NCBI GenBank assembly: GCA_044464765.1
Contig: JBIQKZ010000034.1
Span: forward strand, 1-6,753
Reading direction: 5' to 3'
Length of the DNA stretch: 6,753 bases
Source: JBIQKZ01 sp044464765
GTDB taxonomy: Bacteria > Pseudomonadota > Gammaproteobacteria > Burkholderiales > Burkholderiaceae_B
This document shows, in pieces, positions 1-5,283 of the stretch. Each line of letters begins with the position of its first letter. The stretch's first letter is position 1. The notes beneath the pieces were generated by a model. It saw nothing but the letters and a program-made list of their open reading frames with translations. It searched no databases and had not been told where the DNA came from. The translations under genes were made by a program, and so were the position numbers.

Positions 1-16
1 TAATTAACCGAGTGTA

Positions 17-187
17 ATGAGTGCCCTGATCCCCCGAAAATGGGGAAGAGCCGAAGTGTCTTGGGCCGAGCGCGTTATCGAGGCGAACGCCGACGCTCGG
101 GGCCGCGCTGTACAGCTGGATGGCAAGATGGTGGATGTTCCCGTCGTGCTACAGGCGCGCCGCATATTGGCGCGCGCCATAGAATGA
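17..187 (+). CDS. small protein of unknown function (56 aa)
   Basis: This is an open frame of 56 codons from ATG 17 to TGA 185-187, beginning MSALIPRKWG and ending ARRILARAIE. I do not recognise the family. The reading is coding-like: codon third positions are G/C-rich as in the neighbouring genes, and the C-terminal half (LDGKMVDVPVVLQ then an Arg/Ala helix) reads like a compact folded protein. An in-frame TAA at 5-7 limits upstream extension. The start overlaps a TAA at 15-17 in another frame (TAATG), a common sign of translational coupling to an upstream gene outside the window. No strong Shine-Dalgarno is visible. It is followed by a hairpin with a short T-run and then by the 3' end of tRNA-Ser, so it could be the last gene of an element integrated at that tRNA. 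It could also be an ordinary short chromosomal gene. Confidence 0.5.
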   Translation: MSALIPRKWGRAEVSWAERVIEANADARGRAVQLDGKMVDVPVVLQARRILARAIE

Positions 188-200
188 GAGCGCTAAGAGG

Positions 201-220
201 CCGGGGTAAGCCCGGATTTT
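201..220 (+). terminator. possible rho-independent terminator
   Basis: CCGGG at 201-205 pairs perfectly with CCCGG at 211-215 around the loop GTAAG, and ATTTT follows. The stem is only 5 bp and the T-run is short, so it is a modest candidate. Its position 13 bp after the small gene ending at 187 fits termination of plus-strand transcription before it enters tRNA-Ser antisense. Confidence 0.4.
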
Positions 221-309
221 GGCGGAAGCGGTGAGATTCGAACTCACGGACGGGTTACCCCGTCGCTGGTTTTCAAGACCAGTCCATTCAACCGCTCTGG
301 CACGCTTCC
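220..309 (-). tRNA. tRNA-Ser (anticodon UGA)
   Basis: Read on the minus strand, the acceptor arm GGAAGCG (309-303) pairs with CGCTTCC (230-224). It is followed by discriminator G at 223 and an encoded CCA at 222-220. The anticodon arm is CTGGT-CTTGAAA-ACCAG, giving anticodon TGA. The T arm contains GAGTTCGAATCTC. A long variable arm and a total of 90 nt with CCA are typical of class II tRNA-Ser. It decodes UCA, and UCG/UCU/UCC by wobble. The gene is transcribed away from the quinone oxidoreductase, so its 3' end faces the left edge. tRNA 3' ends are common integration sites. Confidence 0.96.
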
Positions 310-322
310 ACGAAAGCACAAA

Positions 323-351
323 AGTTTAGCCTAAGCGCGACGGCTTGTCAT
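323..351 (-). promoter_or_regulatory. promoter of tRNA-Ser
   Basis: On the minus strand, ATGACA (351-346, 5 of 6 to the sigma70 -35 consensus) is followed after exactly 17 bp by TAAACT (328-323, 4 of 6 to the -10). The predicted start near 316-317 gives a 5' leader of about 7 nt before the tRNA. Confidence 0.55.
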
Positions 352-443
352 GTGGCATTTCGCGGGTCGGGTCTGTCTGGGTGATAATAAGAGGTTGCCG
401 GCCAGCATGTGGCGCCAGAAACAGAGCGGGAACCGACTTGTCA

Positions 444-464
444 CGACACCAAGCTAGGGTGTCG
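444..464 (+). promoter_or_regulatory. 7-bp inverted repeat in the leader of the oxidoreductase gene
   Basis: CGACACC (444-450) and GGTGTCG (458-464) are perfect inverted repeats around a 7-nt loop, 49 bp before the start codon. No T-run follows. It could be an operator for a dimeric regulator or an mRNA hairpin. The stretch from 310 to 513 otherwise holds the tRNA-Ser promoter and no gene. I found no strong sigma70 promoter for the oxidoreductase; the best -10-like string is GATAAT at 383-388, without a good -35. Confidence 0.3.
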
Positions 465-513
465 GGAAGGATCCGGGCTGGCGGTCCGCTCGCACTATTC
501 AACAGGAGTCCTT

Positions 514-1491
514 ATGAAAGCTGTGGAAATTACGAAACCGGGTGGGCCCGAGGTTTTGGTCATGACCGACCGACCCATGCCTGTCGCTGGCGCGGGCGAA
601 GTGCTGCTTAAGGTGACGGCGGCGGGCGTCAATCGGCCCGACACGTTCCAGCGCGCGGGTGCCTACCCGCCGCCGCCTGGGGCTTCGGATATTCCTGGGC
701 TGGAAGTGGTTGGCGAGATTGTGTCGGGCGATGCCGCCGGTGGCGGCTTTTCTGTCGGCGATAAAGTGTGCGCGCTGGTGGCCGGCGGAGGCTATGCCGA
801 ATACTGCGTTGCGCCTGTCGTGCAGTGCCTTCCGATTCCCAAGGGGCTTAGCGATATTGAAGCCGCTGGTCTGCCGGAAACCTATTACACGGTCTGGAGC
901 AACGTATTTGACCGTGGTCGCCTGGCAGCGGGGGAAACATTGCTGGTCCATGGCGGCGCCAGTGGTATTGGCACGACGGCCATCCAGTTGGCGACAGCGC
1001 TGGGACACAAGGTATACGCCACGGCGGGCAGTGACGATCGCGTGCGGGCGGTTGAAGCGCTGGGCGCAGTCAAGGGGATCAACTACCGTAGCCAGGATTT
1101 TGTAGAGGAAGTGAAGGCAGCGACGGATGGCAAAGGCGTCGACGTTATCCTGGACATGGTTGCCGGCGACTATATCAATCGCGACATCAAGTGCTTGGCC
1201 GACGAGGGCCGCATAGTGATCATCGCGTTGCTGGGCGGTGTGAAGGCCACTGTTGATTGCGGCCAGATCCTGCGCCGCCGGCTGACCATAACGGGCTCTA
1301 CCTTGCGGCCCAGGCCGGTAGAATTTAAGGGGCAGATCGCAGCCTCGCTGCGCGAGCGTGTGTGGCCGTTGCTGGACGCAGGAACTGTGAAGCCGGTTGT
1401 CCATGCCACGTTTCCGCTGGAAAATGCGGCACAGGCCCACGCCATGATGGAGGCCGGCGATCAAGTCGGGAAGATCATTCTGACGGTATAA
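514..1491 (+). CDS. NAD(P)H quinone oxidoreductase, PIG3-type zinc-independent MDR family
   Basis: This 325-aa protein belongs to the medium-chain dehydrogenase/reductase superfamily, quinone oxidoreductase branch (PIG3/TP53I3-like). Such cytoplasmic enzymes reduce quinones or other alpha,beta-unsaturated carbonyls with NADPH. The GroES-like N-terminal domain covers about residues 1-125 and includes AGVNRPDTFQR (37-47) and the GLEVVGE segment (62-68). The Rossmann domain covers about 125-270 and carries the cofactor loop VHGGASGIG (145-153). The family-typical GSTLRPRP follows at 261-268. There is no catalytic zinc cysteine cluster, as expected for this branch. Length is normal. I chose ATG 514 rather than the upstream in-frame ATG 409 because MKAVEITKPG is the usual family N-terminus, the 35 extra residues look non-coding, and AGGAG (504-508) sits 5 nt before it. 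It lies upstream of tpiA on the same strand. The physiological substrate cannot be told from sequence. Confidence 0.93.
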   Translation: MKAVEITKPGGPEVLVMTDRPMPVAGAGEVLLKVTAAGVNRPDTFQRAGAYPPPPGASDIPGLEVVGEIVSGDAAGGGFSVGDKVCALVAGGGYAEYCVAPVVQCLPIPKGLSDIEAAGLPETYYTVWSNVFDRGRLAAGETLLVHGGASGIGTTAIQLATALGHKVYATAGSDDRVRAVEALGAVKGINYRSQDFVEEVKAATDGKGVDVILDMVAGDYINRDIKCLADEGRIVIIALLGGVKATVDCGQILRRRLTITGSTLRPRPVEFKGQIAASLRERVWPLLDAGTVKPVVHATFPLENAAQAHAMMEAGDQVGKIILTV

Positions 1492-1496
1492 GCGTG

Positions 1497-1518
1497 GGCC
1501 GGCGGCAAACCGCTGGCC
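1497..1518 (+). terminator. strong hairpin just after the oxidoreductase gene
   Basis: GGCCGGCGG (1497-1505) pairs with CCGCTGGCC (1510-1518) around a CAAA loop. That is 9 bp with one G-U pair, starting 6 bp after the stop codon. There is no T-run, so it may be a weak terminator or an mRNA 3'-end stabiliser. It overlaps the possible -35 of the tpiA promoter. Confidence 0.35.
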
Positions 1519-1542
1519 GATGTGCATTTATCACGCTACAAT
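1514..1542 (+). promoter_or_regulatory. possible tpiA promoter
   Basis: TACAAT at 1537-1542 matches the sigma70 -10 at 5 of 6 positions. At 17 bp spacing the -35 is TGGCCG (1514-1519, 3 of 6). The predicted start near 1549 gives a leader of about 45 nt. The weak -35 keeps confidence moderate; tpiA may also be read through from the upstream gene. Confidence 0.4.
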
Positions 1543-1593
1543 GCTGGGTTCACTTGATTTTACCAAGACATTAGCTTCTTGACGACAACACTC

Positions 1594-2358
1594 ATGACGA
1601 CGACATCTACAACTGCATCCGCCAGGAAACGCCTTGTGATAGGCAACTGGAAAATGCATGGCAGCCAAGTGGCTAATGCCGCTTTGCTGGATGGCTTGTG
1701 TGCGGGCGCCGGGATTTTGTCCGATTACTGCACGGTAGCGGTTTGCGCGCCGTTCCCCTACTTGGCCCAGGCTCAGGCAGCTTTGCATGAAAGTGCTGTT
1801 TCCTGGGGTGCACAAGATGTCAGTCTGCACGAGCAGGGCGCATACACTGGCGAGGTGTCCGCCGCCATGCTGGCCGACTTTGGCTGCCGCTGGGTGTTGG
1901 TCGGACACTCAGAGCGCCGGGCCATGCATAACGAAACCGACGACCAAGTAGCCCAGAAAGCGGTTGCCGCTCTGGGCGCGGGCCTGACGCCTGTTGTATG
2001 CGTGGGCGAAACATTGGCCGAGCAGCAGGCCGGCCAGACGCAGGCGGTTATTGCGCGCCAACTGAAGCCCATTTTGGCGTTGGGGCAGCAGCAACTAGCC
2101 GGCTTGGTGATTGCCTACGAGCCTGTTTGGGCCATTGGCACCGGGCTGACCGCATCGCCCGAGCAGGCGCAGGGTGTGCACGCGGCAATACGCGCGGCCT
2201 TGGCGCAGGCGGGCGCTCCCCAACTTCAGATCCTTTATGGCGGCAGCGTCAAGGCATCCAATGCCGCTAGCTTGTTTGCCATGTCCGATATCGATGGCGC
2301 CTTGGTAGGCGGAGCGTCGTTGGTGGCGGAAGAATTCTTACGTATTGCGGCCGCATAG
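1594..2358 (+). CDS. tpiA: triosephosphate isomerase
   Basis: Triosephosphate isomerase interconverts dihydroxyacetone phosphate and glyceraldehyde 3-phosphate in glycolysis and gluconeogenesis in the cytoplasm. The 254-aa TIM barrel has all the signature residues: Asn18 and Lys20 in GNWKM (17-21), the electrophile His105 in GHSERR (104-109), the catalytic base Glu176 in AYEPVWAIGTG (174-184, where the mobile phosphate loop begins), and the phosphate-binding YGGSV (215-219) and VGGAS (238-242). Length is normal for the family. ATG 1594 is preferred. An in-frame TTG at 1579 would add five residues, and neither start has a clear Shine-Dalgarno. The short MTTTSTTASA stretch before the first beta strand is low-complexity and poorly conserved in relatives. 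secG begins 18 bp downstream, so the two are probably one transcript. Confidence 0.98.
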   Translation: MTTTSTTASARKRLVIGNWKMHGSQVANAALLDGLCAGAGILSDYCTVAVCAPFPYLAQAQAALHESAVSWGAQDVSLHEQGAYTGEVSAAMLADFGCRWVLVGHSERRAMHNETDDQVAQKAVAALGAGLTPVVCVGETLAEQQAGQTQAVIARQLKPILALGQQQLAGLVIAYEPVWAIGTGLTASPEQAQGVHAAIRAALAQAGAPQLQILYGGSVKASNAASLFAMSDIDGALVGGASLVAEEFLRIAAA

Positions 2359-2376
2359 GCTTCGGAGTTTCTTTAA

Positions 2377-2850
2377 ATGCAATGGTTGCCCTCTGTACTT
2401 CTCACAATTCAAGTCATTACATCTCTTAGCATCATCGTGCTGGTCCTATTGCAGCAAGGCAAGGGCGCCGATATGGGGTCGTCCTTCGGCAGCGGTTCCG
2501 CGGGCAGCTTGTTTGGCGCGTCGGGGGCGGCAAACTTCTTGTCCCGCACCACGAAGTGGGTGGCAGTCCTGTTCTTTGCCTCTACCTTGGGCCTAGCCTA
2601 CGTGTCTCACCATACCGGCGACTCCATTCTTGATGGCGGCTTGATGTCCGACTTTACCTCCTCGCCGGCGCCGGCCGCGCCCACAGGTTCTGCCGTGCCA
2701 ACGGCGCCAGGTGCGTCTGCCGCCGAAGCGCCGGCAGCGGGTGTTATACCCGCCGCACCGGCGACTGAGTCGCTGTCAGTGCCTTCTGTGCCATCCGGGC
2801 AGTCGTCCTCCAGCGTTCCTGCTGCGCCGCCTGCTTCTGGCGCAAACTAA
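2377..2850 (+). CDS. secG: preprotein translocase subunit SecG
   Basis: SecG is the small auxiliary membrane subunit of the SecYEG translocon and assists SecA-driven export across the inner membrane. The 157-aa product has the expected two membrane helices, at about residues 3-25 and 58-78. The conserved loop between them begins QQGKGADMG (26-34) and continues with Gly/Ser-rich FGSGSAGSLFG and the FLSRTTKW segment. Residues from about 95 to 157 form a long Ala/Pro/Ser-rich tail that is variable in betaproteobacteria and absent from the roughly 110-aa E. coli protein; it is probably disordered. The start ATG 2377 is preceded by CGGAG at 2363-2367. The gene follows tpiA by 18 bp. The promoter for tRNA-Leu begins inside its last codons. 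Confidence 0.95.
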   Translation: MQWLPSVLLTIQVITSLSIIVLVLLQQGKGADMGSSFGSGSAGSLFGASGAANFLSRTTKWVAVLFFASTLGLAYVSHHTGDSILDGGLMSDFTSSPAPAAPTGSAVPTAPGASAAEAPAAGVIPAAPATESLSVPSVPSGQSSSSVPAAPPASGAN

Positions 2851-2870
2851 ACCAAAATCCGTGCTAGAAT
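2842..2870 (+). promoter_or_regulatory. promoter of tRNA-Leu
   Basis: TAGAAT (2865-2870, 5 of 6 to the -10) is preceded by TGC, making an extended -10 element. The -35 region at 17 bp spacing (GCAAAC, 2842-2847) is weak, as allowed for extended -10 promoters. The predicted start near 2877 is 17 bp before the tRNA. Confidence 0.5.
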
Positions 2871-2893
2871 TACGGTCTTTGAAAAATACGTTA

Positions 2894-2978
2894 GCCGACG
2901 TGGTGGAATTGGTAGACACGCTATCTTGAGGGGGTAGTGGCGAGAGCTGTGCGAGTTCGAGTCTCGCCGTCGGCACCA
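2894..2978 (+). tRNA. tRNA-Leu (anticodon GAG)
   Basis: Acceptor GCCGACG (2894-2900) pairs with CGTCGGC (2968-2974), followed by discriminator A at 2975 and an encoded CCA at 2976-2978. The anticodon arm CTATC-TTGAGGG-GGTAG gives anticodon GAG, decoding CUC and CUU. The D arm contains TGGTAGACACG and the T arm GAGTTCGAGTCTC. The total of 85 nt with a long variable arm fits class II tRNA-Leu. An integrase gene lies just downstream, which marks this gene as the probable integration target. Confidence 0.97.
2954..2978 (+). other. probable attachment site (attL or attR) of the island
   Basis: P4-type tyrosine recombinases usually recombine within the 3' part of tRNA genes, and the island copy restores the tRNA. 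The T arm to CCA end of tRNA-Leu, with int 186 bp further on, is the expected crossover region. The exact core cannot be set from one end. No second copy of this 3' end is present in the window, so the other junction lies to the right. Confidence 0.5.
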
Positions 2979-2988
2979 AGACATAAAA

Positions 2989-3000
2989 TCAGGCCGTTTC
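2989..3000 (+). repeat. 12-bp direct repeat, copy 1 (candidate recombinase arm site)
   Basis: TCAGGCCGTTTC matches TCAGGCCGTCTC at 3063-3074 at 11 of 12 positions. The copies are 74 bp apart in the same orientation and flank the tRNA-Leu terminator. A role as integrase or excisionase arm site is inference. Confidence 0.35.
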
Positions 3001-3023
3001 ATAACGACTGATAAAGTACCTGA

Positions 3024-3058
3024 AACCCGCATGAACATTAACGTTCTGCGGGTTTTTT
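3024..3058 (+). terminator. rho-independent terminator after tRNA-Leu
   Basis: AACCCGC (3024-3030) pairs with GCGGGTT (3048-3054). The stem continues with A3031-T3047 and then GAAC (3033-3036) with GTTC (3043-3046) across a single bulged T, leaving a 6-nt loop. The run of T from 3053 to 3058 follows directly. This is a strong intrinsic terminator for the tRNA-Leu transcript and insulates int. Confidence 0.8.
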
Positions 3059-3062
3059 GCGT

Positions 3063-3074
3063 TCAGGCCGTCTC
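3063..3074 (+). repeat. 12-bp direct repeat, copy 2 (candidate recombinase arm site)
   Basis: TCAGGCCGTCTC is the partner of the copy at 2989-3000 (one mismatch). It lies 91 bp upstream of the int start codon. Confidence 0.35.
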
Positions 3075-3100
3075 AGGGGGTTTCGGTAAATGTCGGCTTT

Positions 3101-3144
3101 TTTGGTATGCGCTTTGGTATGTTAAAACTTACATACCATAGAAT
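3101..3144 (+). promoter_or_regulatory. int promoter with TGGTATG operator repeats
   Basis: TTTGGTATG occurs twice in direct orientation, at 3101-3109 and 3113-3121, 12 bp apart. The second copy also forms a perfect inverted repeat, TGGTATGT (3115-3122) with ACATACCA (3131-3138), around an 8-bp spacer. The end of this dyad runs into TAGAAT (3139-3144), a 5 of 6 match to a -10 element with only a poor -35 (TTGGTA 3114-3119, 19-bp spacing). A protein bound here would cover the promoter, so the sites may serve both int autoregulation and recombinase or excisionase binding. The repeats are seen directly; the role is inferred. Confidence 0.5.
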
Positions 3145-3164
3145 TGCCCACTTAGAGACTCGAC

Positions 3165-4430
3165 ATGCCAAAAACACCCACGCAATTGTCCGATCTAGCG
3201 GCCCGCAAGGCCAAGTCAAAAGACGCTGTTTATACCTTGCCTTCGGGGCGAGGCCTATTTCTTCTCGTGCAGCCGACAGGCATCAAGCAGTGGATGGTCA
3301 GGTTCCAGACCCCTGAGGGCAAACGTGGCAACCGCATTATCGGTATTTACCCAGACATGGGAATCGCCGATGCGCACAAAGCAGCGGACGGATTGCGTCA
3401 ACGAGTCCGCATGGGCGAGCCGCCAGAGGGAATGTACGACCGGCGGCGCGCTGAAATGGCCTCCAAATCCAAAGAAGAAGCCGAGGTTGAACGGCTCGCC
3501 GAAGAGGCGCGGAAGCATTCATTCACCGTAATCTCGGATGCTTGGTTGGAAGATCGCAGGCCGGGCTGGGCTCCTGCGACCTACGACAAGTCGATTTTTA
3601 TTGTCCAGAAGCGTTTGCAGCCGCTGCTCGGTCGGGCTGACATGCGAACGCTCGCAAGCAAGGATGTGGTGTCGGTTCTGGTTGATCTGGCGACCGCGAC
3701 TCCATCCATTGCTGTAAAGGCTCGCCAATGCCTGAATGGCATCGTCGATTACTGTATCGTGCGTGGTATTCGTGGCGACGACCAGCTTTTGAGACTGCAA
3801 CGCGCCTTGCCCCGGCACCGAGGAGGCCATATTCCCGCCGTCACTAAAATTCAGGGTGTAGGGCCGTTAATACGGGCCATCCTAGGGTACGAGGGCAGGG
3901 TGGTGCGTGGAGGCTTGCTGCTGGCCGCTTATACGGCTTGCCGGCCCGGCGTAGTCGCATCAGCGCGCTGGGCCGAAATGGATCTAGAGCGGGCTGAATG
4001 GTGTATTCCTGCCGTCAAGATGAAAACTCGGATCGAGCATGTGGTCAGCCTGCCGAAGCAGGCCTTGGAAATGTTGAACGAGATGCGCCAGTATGGCGGT
4101 GGCGAATATGTCTTTCCCGGCGTCGGGAAACGAGGCAATCCCCATTTGCACCGCGACGCATTGAGTAAGGCGCTTCGCGATATGGGGTTTCAAGGACAGC
4201 ACGCAACCCATGGCTTCAGAGCAATGTTGCGCACGGTAGCGCGTGAACGCCTGAAGATCGATATTGATGTACTGGAGGCCCAGCTGGCTCATGCTAAGGC
4301 GGATGAGATTCAGGCCGCCTACGACCGGGCCCGGTTTGAGGACGAGCGGCGCGTTGTCATGAAAGTGTGGGCGGACTTCCTGCATGAGCAGGCTGAATCC
4401 GCCAAGGTATTGCAGATGAAACGCGCGTAG
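3165..4430 (+). CDS. int: tyrosine-type site-specific integrase, P4 family (DUF4102 arm-binding domain)
   Basis: This 421-aa recombinase would integrate and excise the island at tRNA-Leu. The N-terminal arm-binding (DUF4102-type) domain covers about residues 5-90 and contains GRGLFLLVQPTG (28-39), WMVRF (43-47) and GIYPDMGIADAHK (60-72). A charged linker (about 90-118) leads to the SAM-like core-binding domain (about 119-210). The catalytic domain holds the expected residues: Arg260 in ACRPG, probably Lys287 in the beta-hairpin, His349 and Arg352 in THGFR, His376 in LAH, and the nucleophile Tyr386 in AAYDRAR. All are present, so the enzyme should be active. Length is normal for P4-type integrases. 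ATG 3165 has only a weak GAG-type ribosome site. The gene reads away from the tRNA and converges with the alpA-like gene, whose stop lies 11 bp beyond its own. Confidence 0.95.
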   Translation: MPKTPTQLSDLAARKAKSKDAVYTLPSGRGLFLLVQPTGIKQWMVRFQTPEGKRGNRIIGIYPDMGIADAHKAADGLRQRVRMGEPPEGMYDRRRAEMASKSKEEAEVERLAEEARKHSFTVISDAWLEDRRPGWAPATYDKSIFIVQKRLQPLLGRADMRTLASKDVVSVLVDLATATPSIAVKARQCLNGIVDYCIVRGIRGDDQLLRLQRALPRHRGGHIPAVTKIQGVGPLIRAILGYEGRVVRGGLLLAAYTACRPGVVASARWAEMDLERAEWCIPAVKMKTRIEHVVSLPKQALEMLNEMRQYGGGEYVFPGVGKRGNPHLHRDALSKALRDMGFQGQHATHGFRAMLRTVARERLKIDIDVLEAQLAHAKADEIQAAYDRARFEDERRVVMKVWADFLHEQAESAKVLQMKRA

Positions 4431-4441
4431 CATCCGAGGGG

Positions 4442-4696
4442 TCAGCAGGCAAGTGCTTTGTTGCGCTCGATAAGCGCGTGCACGCTAGCTGCGGTGATGC
4501 CGCTGGATCGTTTGCCGATCTTGATCAGTACCAACTCGCCTTCGTTGACCAGCCGATAGATTGTTGACCGCGATACCCCAAGCTTGGCTTCGGCTGTGTG
4601 AATCCGGTAGAGAAGTGCTTGATCTGGTGCTTGCTGGGTATGGTATCTGGTTGACGGGTGGCCAAAAATTTGTGACTGGACCTGCTGTTCCTTCAT
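4442..4696 (-). CDS. AlpA/excisionase-like DNA-binding protein
   Basis: This 84-aa protein has one recognisable domain, a winged helix-turn-helix of the MerR-like AlpA/excisionase type (HTH_17), at about residues 30-80. The helix pair is AEAKLGVSRSTIYRLVNEG (35-53), followed by the wing ELVLIKIGKRSSGIT (54-68) and a last helix ASVHALIERNKAL. Residues 1-29 are polar and unlike the domain. In P4 and related islands, AlpA regulates int and promotes excision, or acts as a recombination directionality factor; its place beside int fits that role. ATG 4696 is well supported by GGAGG (4706-4702) 5 nt upstream. The gene is preceded by a leader of about 470 nt with a boxA, and its transcript would run into int antisense. 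Whether it is an excisionase or a transcription regulator cannot be told here. Confidence 0.85.
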   Translation of the reverse strand: MKEQQVQSQIFGHPSTRYHTQQAPDQALLYRIHTAEAKLGVSRSTIYRLVNEGELVLIKIGKRSSGITAASVHALIERNKALAC

Positions 4697-5167
4697 TTCT
4701 TCCTCCGTTGGACCTTGGGAAGCACCCTGGGAGAATGGGGTTCAGGATGCTTTCCAAAGCAGGCGCGACCCGCGCCTTCGTGGACGGCCCTCCAAGATGC
4801 CGCGATGGGGGCCGGGTGCTTCGATCATTCTCGGCGGAGCCCGCCGCTGGCCCGCTGCTGCGGTTCGGTGGGATGCCGAGAACTGCGGTCTTTGCCGCTG
4901 TCATCAACGGATTACGCGCCATCCGTCGAGGGTGGCCTGCCTTTGGTGGCAGTGCCGGCGTCCGTGGGTACGGATCGTCACCAGTTCCCCCAGTTTGCGC
5001 CAGTCTCTACCGGCCCGGGGGAGTGATGATTTTTCACCTGTTTTGCTCCTACCCAGGTGCCTGTCGCCCCGCAGTATGCTGACGACTCGGGTAGCCGCGC
5101 ACTCGCACCGCCCGTCGTCGGGCAGGGCGCGGTATTCATCGGTGTTGCGTTGTTAAAGAGCAGGCTT
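4697..5167 (-). ncRNA. long GC-rich untranslated leader of the alpA-like gene
   Basis: No convincing gene occupies this 470-bp stretch on either strand. Frames that stay open have no good ribosome site and unnatural Pro/Ser/Arg-rich or Cys/Pro-rich composition. Several hairpins are visible on the minus strand: AGGCGCG/CGCGCCT (4761-4777, 7 bp, 3-nt loop), CTGCC/GGCAG (4937-4952) and GCCCG/CGGGC (5110-5123). It lies between a promoter plus boxA at its 5' end and a strong ribosome site at its 3' end, so I read it as a transcribed, structured leader. A separate RNA gene or a decayed gene is possible. Confidence 0.35.
5151..5162 (-). promoter_or_regulatory. rrn-type boxA antitermination motif
   Basis: On the minus strand the sequence is TGCTCTTTAACA, identical over 12 positions to the boxA of enterobacterial rRNA operons, where NusB-NusE (S10) bind nascent RNA and prevent Rho termination. 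It lies about 5 nt after the predicted transcription start, at the head of the long leader. The match is seen directly; antitermination here is inference. Confidence 0.6.
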
Positions 5168-5173
5168 GGTGCA

Positions 5174-5202
5174 ATCATTACGTATCTAATTAGAAGAGTC
5201 AA
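5174..5202 (-). promoter_or_regulatory. promoter of the boxA leader and alpA-like gene
   Basis: On the minus strand, TTGACT (5202-5197, 5 of 6 to the -35) is followed after 17 bp by AATGAT (5179-5174, 4 of 6 to the -10). The predicted start is near 5167, just before boxA. The surrounding DNA is AT-rich compared with the GC-rich leader. Confidence 0.55.
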
Positions 5203-5212
5203 TACAAAACTA

Positions 5213-5229
5213 ATATGAATAAGTCATAT
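5213..5229. repeat. 17-bp dyad 1 (6-N5-6), possible operator
   Basis: ATATGA-ATAAG-TCATAT has perfect 6-bp arms around 5 bp. Its centre lies near -54 relative to the predicted start of the boxA transcript, next to the -35, a usual place for an activator or repressor site. Confidence 0.4.
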
Positions 5230-5263
5230 GGGTCGTTTAAATTTGTAGACGGTACGCTTATTG

Positions 5264-5280
5264 TGATTCGGAATGAATCA
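5264..5280. repeat. 17-bp dyad 2 (6-N5-6), possible operator
   Basis: TGATTC-GGAAT-GAATCA has perfect 6-bp arms around 5 bp. It is centred 20 bp, about two helical turns, from dyad 3. Its half-site shares G, T and C with that of dyad 3. Confidence 0.4.
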
Positions 5281-5283
5281 AAC

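Noticed and set aside
409..513. Upstream in-frame start for the quinone oxidoreductase (35 extra residues)
   Set aside because: The extension is not protein-like, includes the 444-464 dyad, and ATG 514 has a proper ribosome site and the family N-terminus.
499..1527. Long minus-strand open frame (342 codons) opposite the quinone oxidoreductase gene
   Set aside because: It is the mirror of a clearly conserved GC-rich gene. Its translation is rich in His, Arg and Gln with no domain, and no ribosome site is seen.
4485..4922. Minus-strand open frame of 145 codons overlapping the alpA-like gene
   Set aside because: The Pro/Ser/Arg/Asn-rich translation has no domain and shares DNA with alpA in another frame. 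No good ribosome site at 4922.
4561..5082. Plus-strand open frame of 173 codons across the alpA-like gene and its leader
   Set aside because: It overlaps the supported alpA-like gene antisense, has no ribosome site and no recognisable domain, and GC-rich DNA readily keeps such frames open.
4978..5202. Minus-strand open frame of 74 codons over the promoter and boxA
   Set aside because: Its start lies at the predicted promoter upstream of the transcript start. The internal ATG at 5139 has no ribosome site, and composition is odd.
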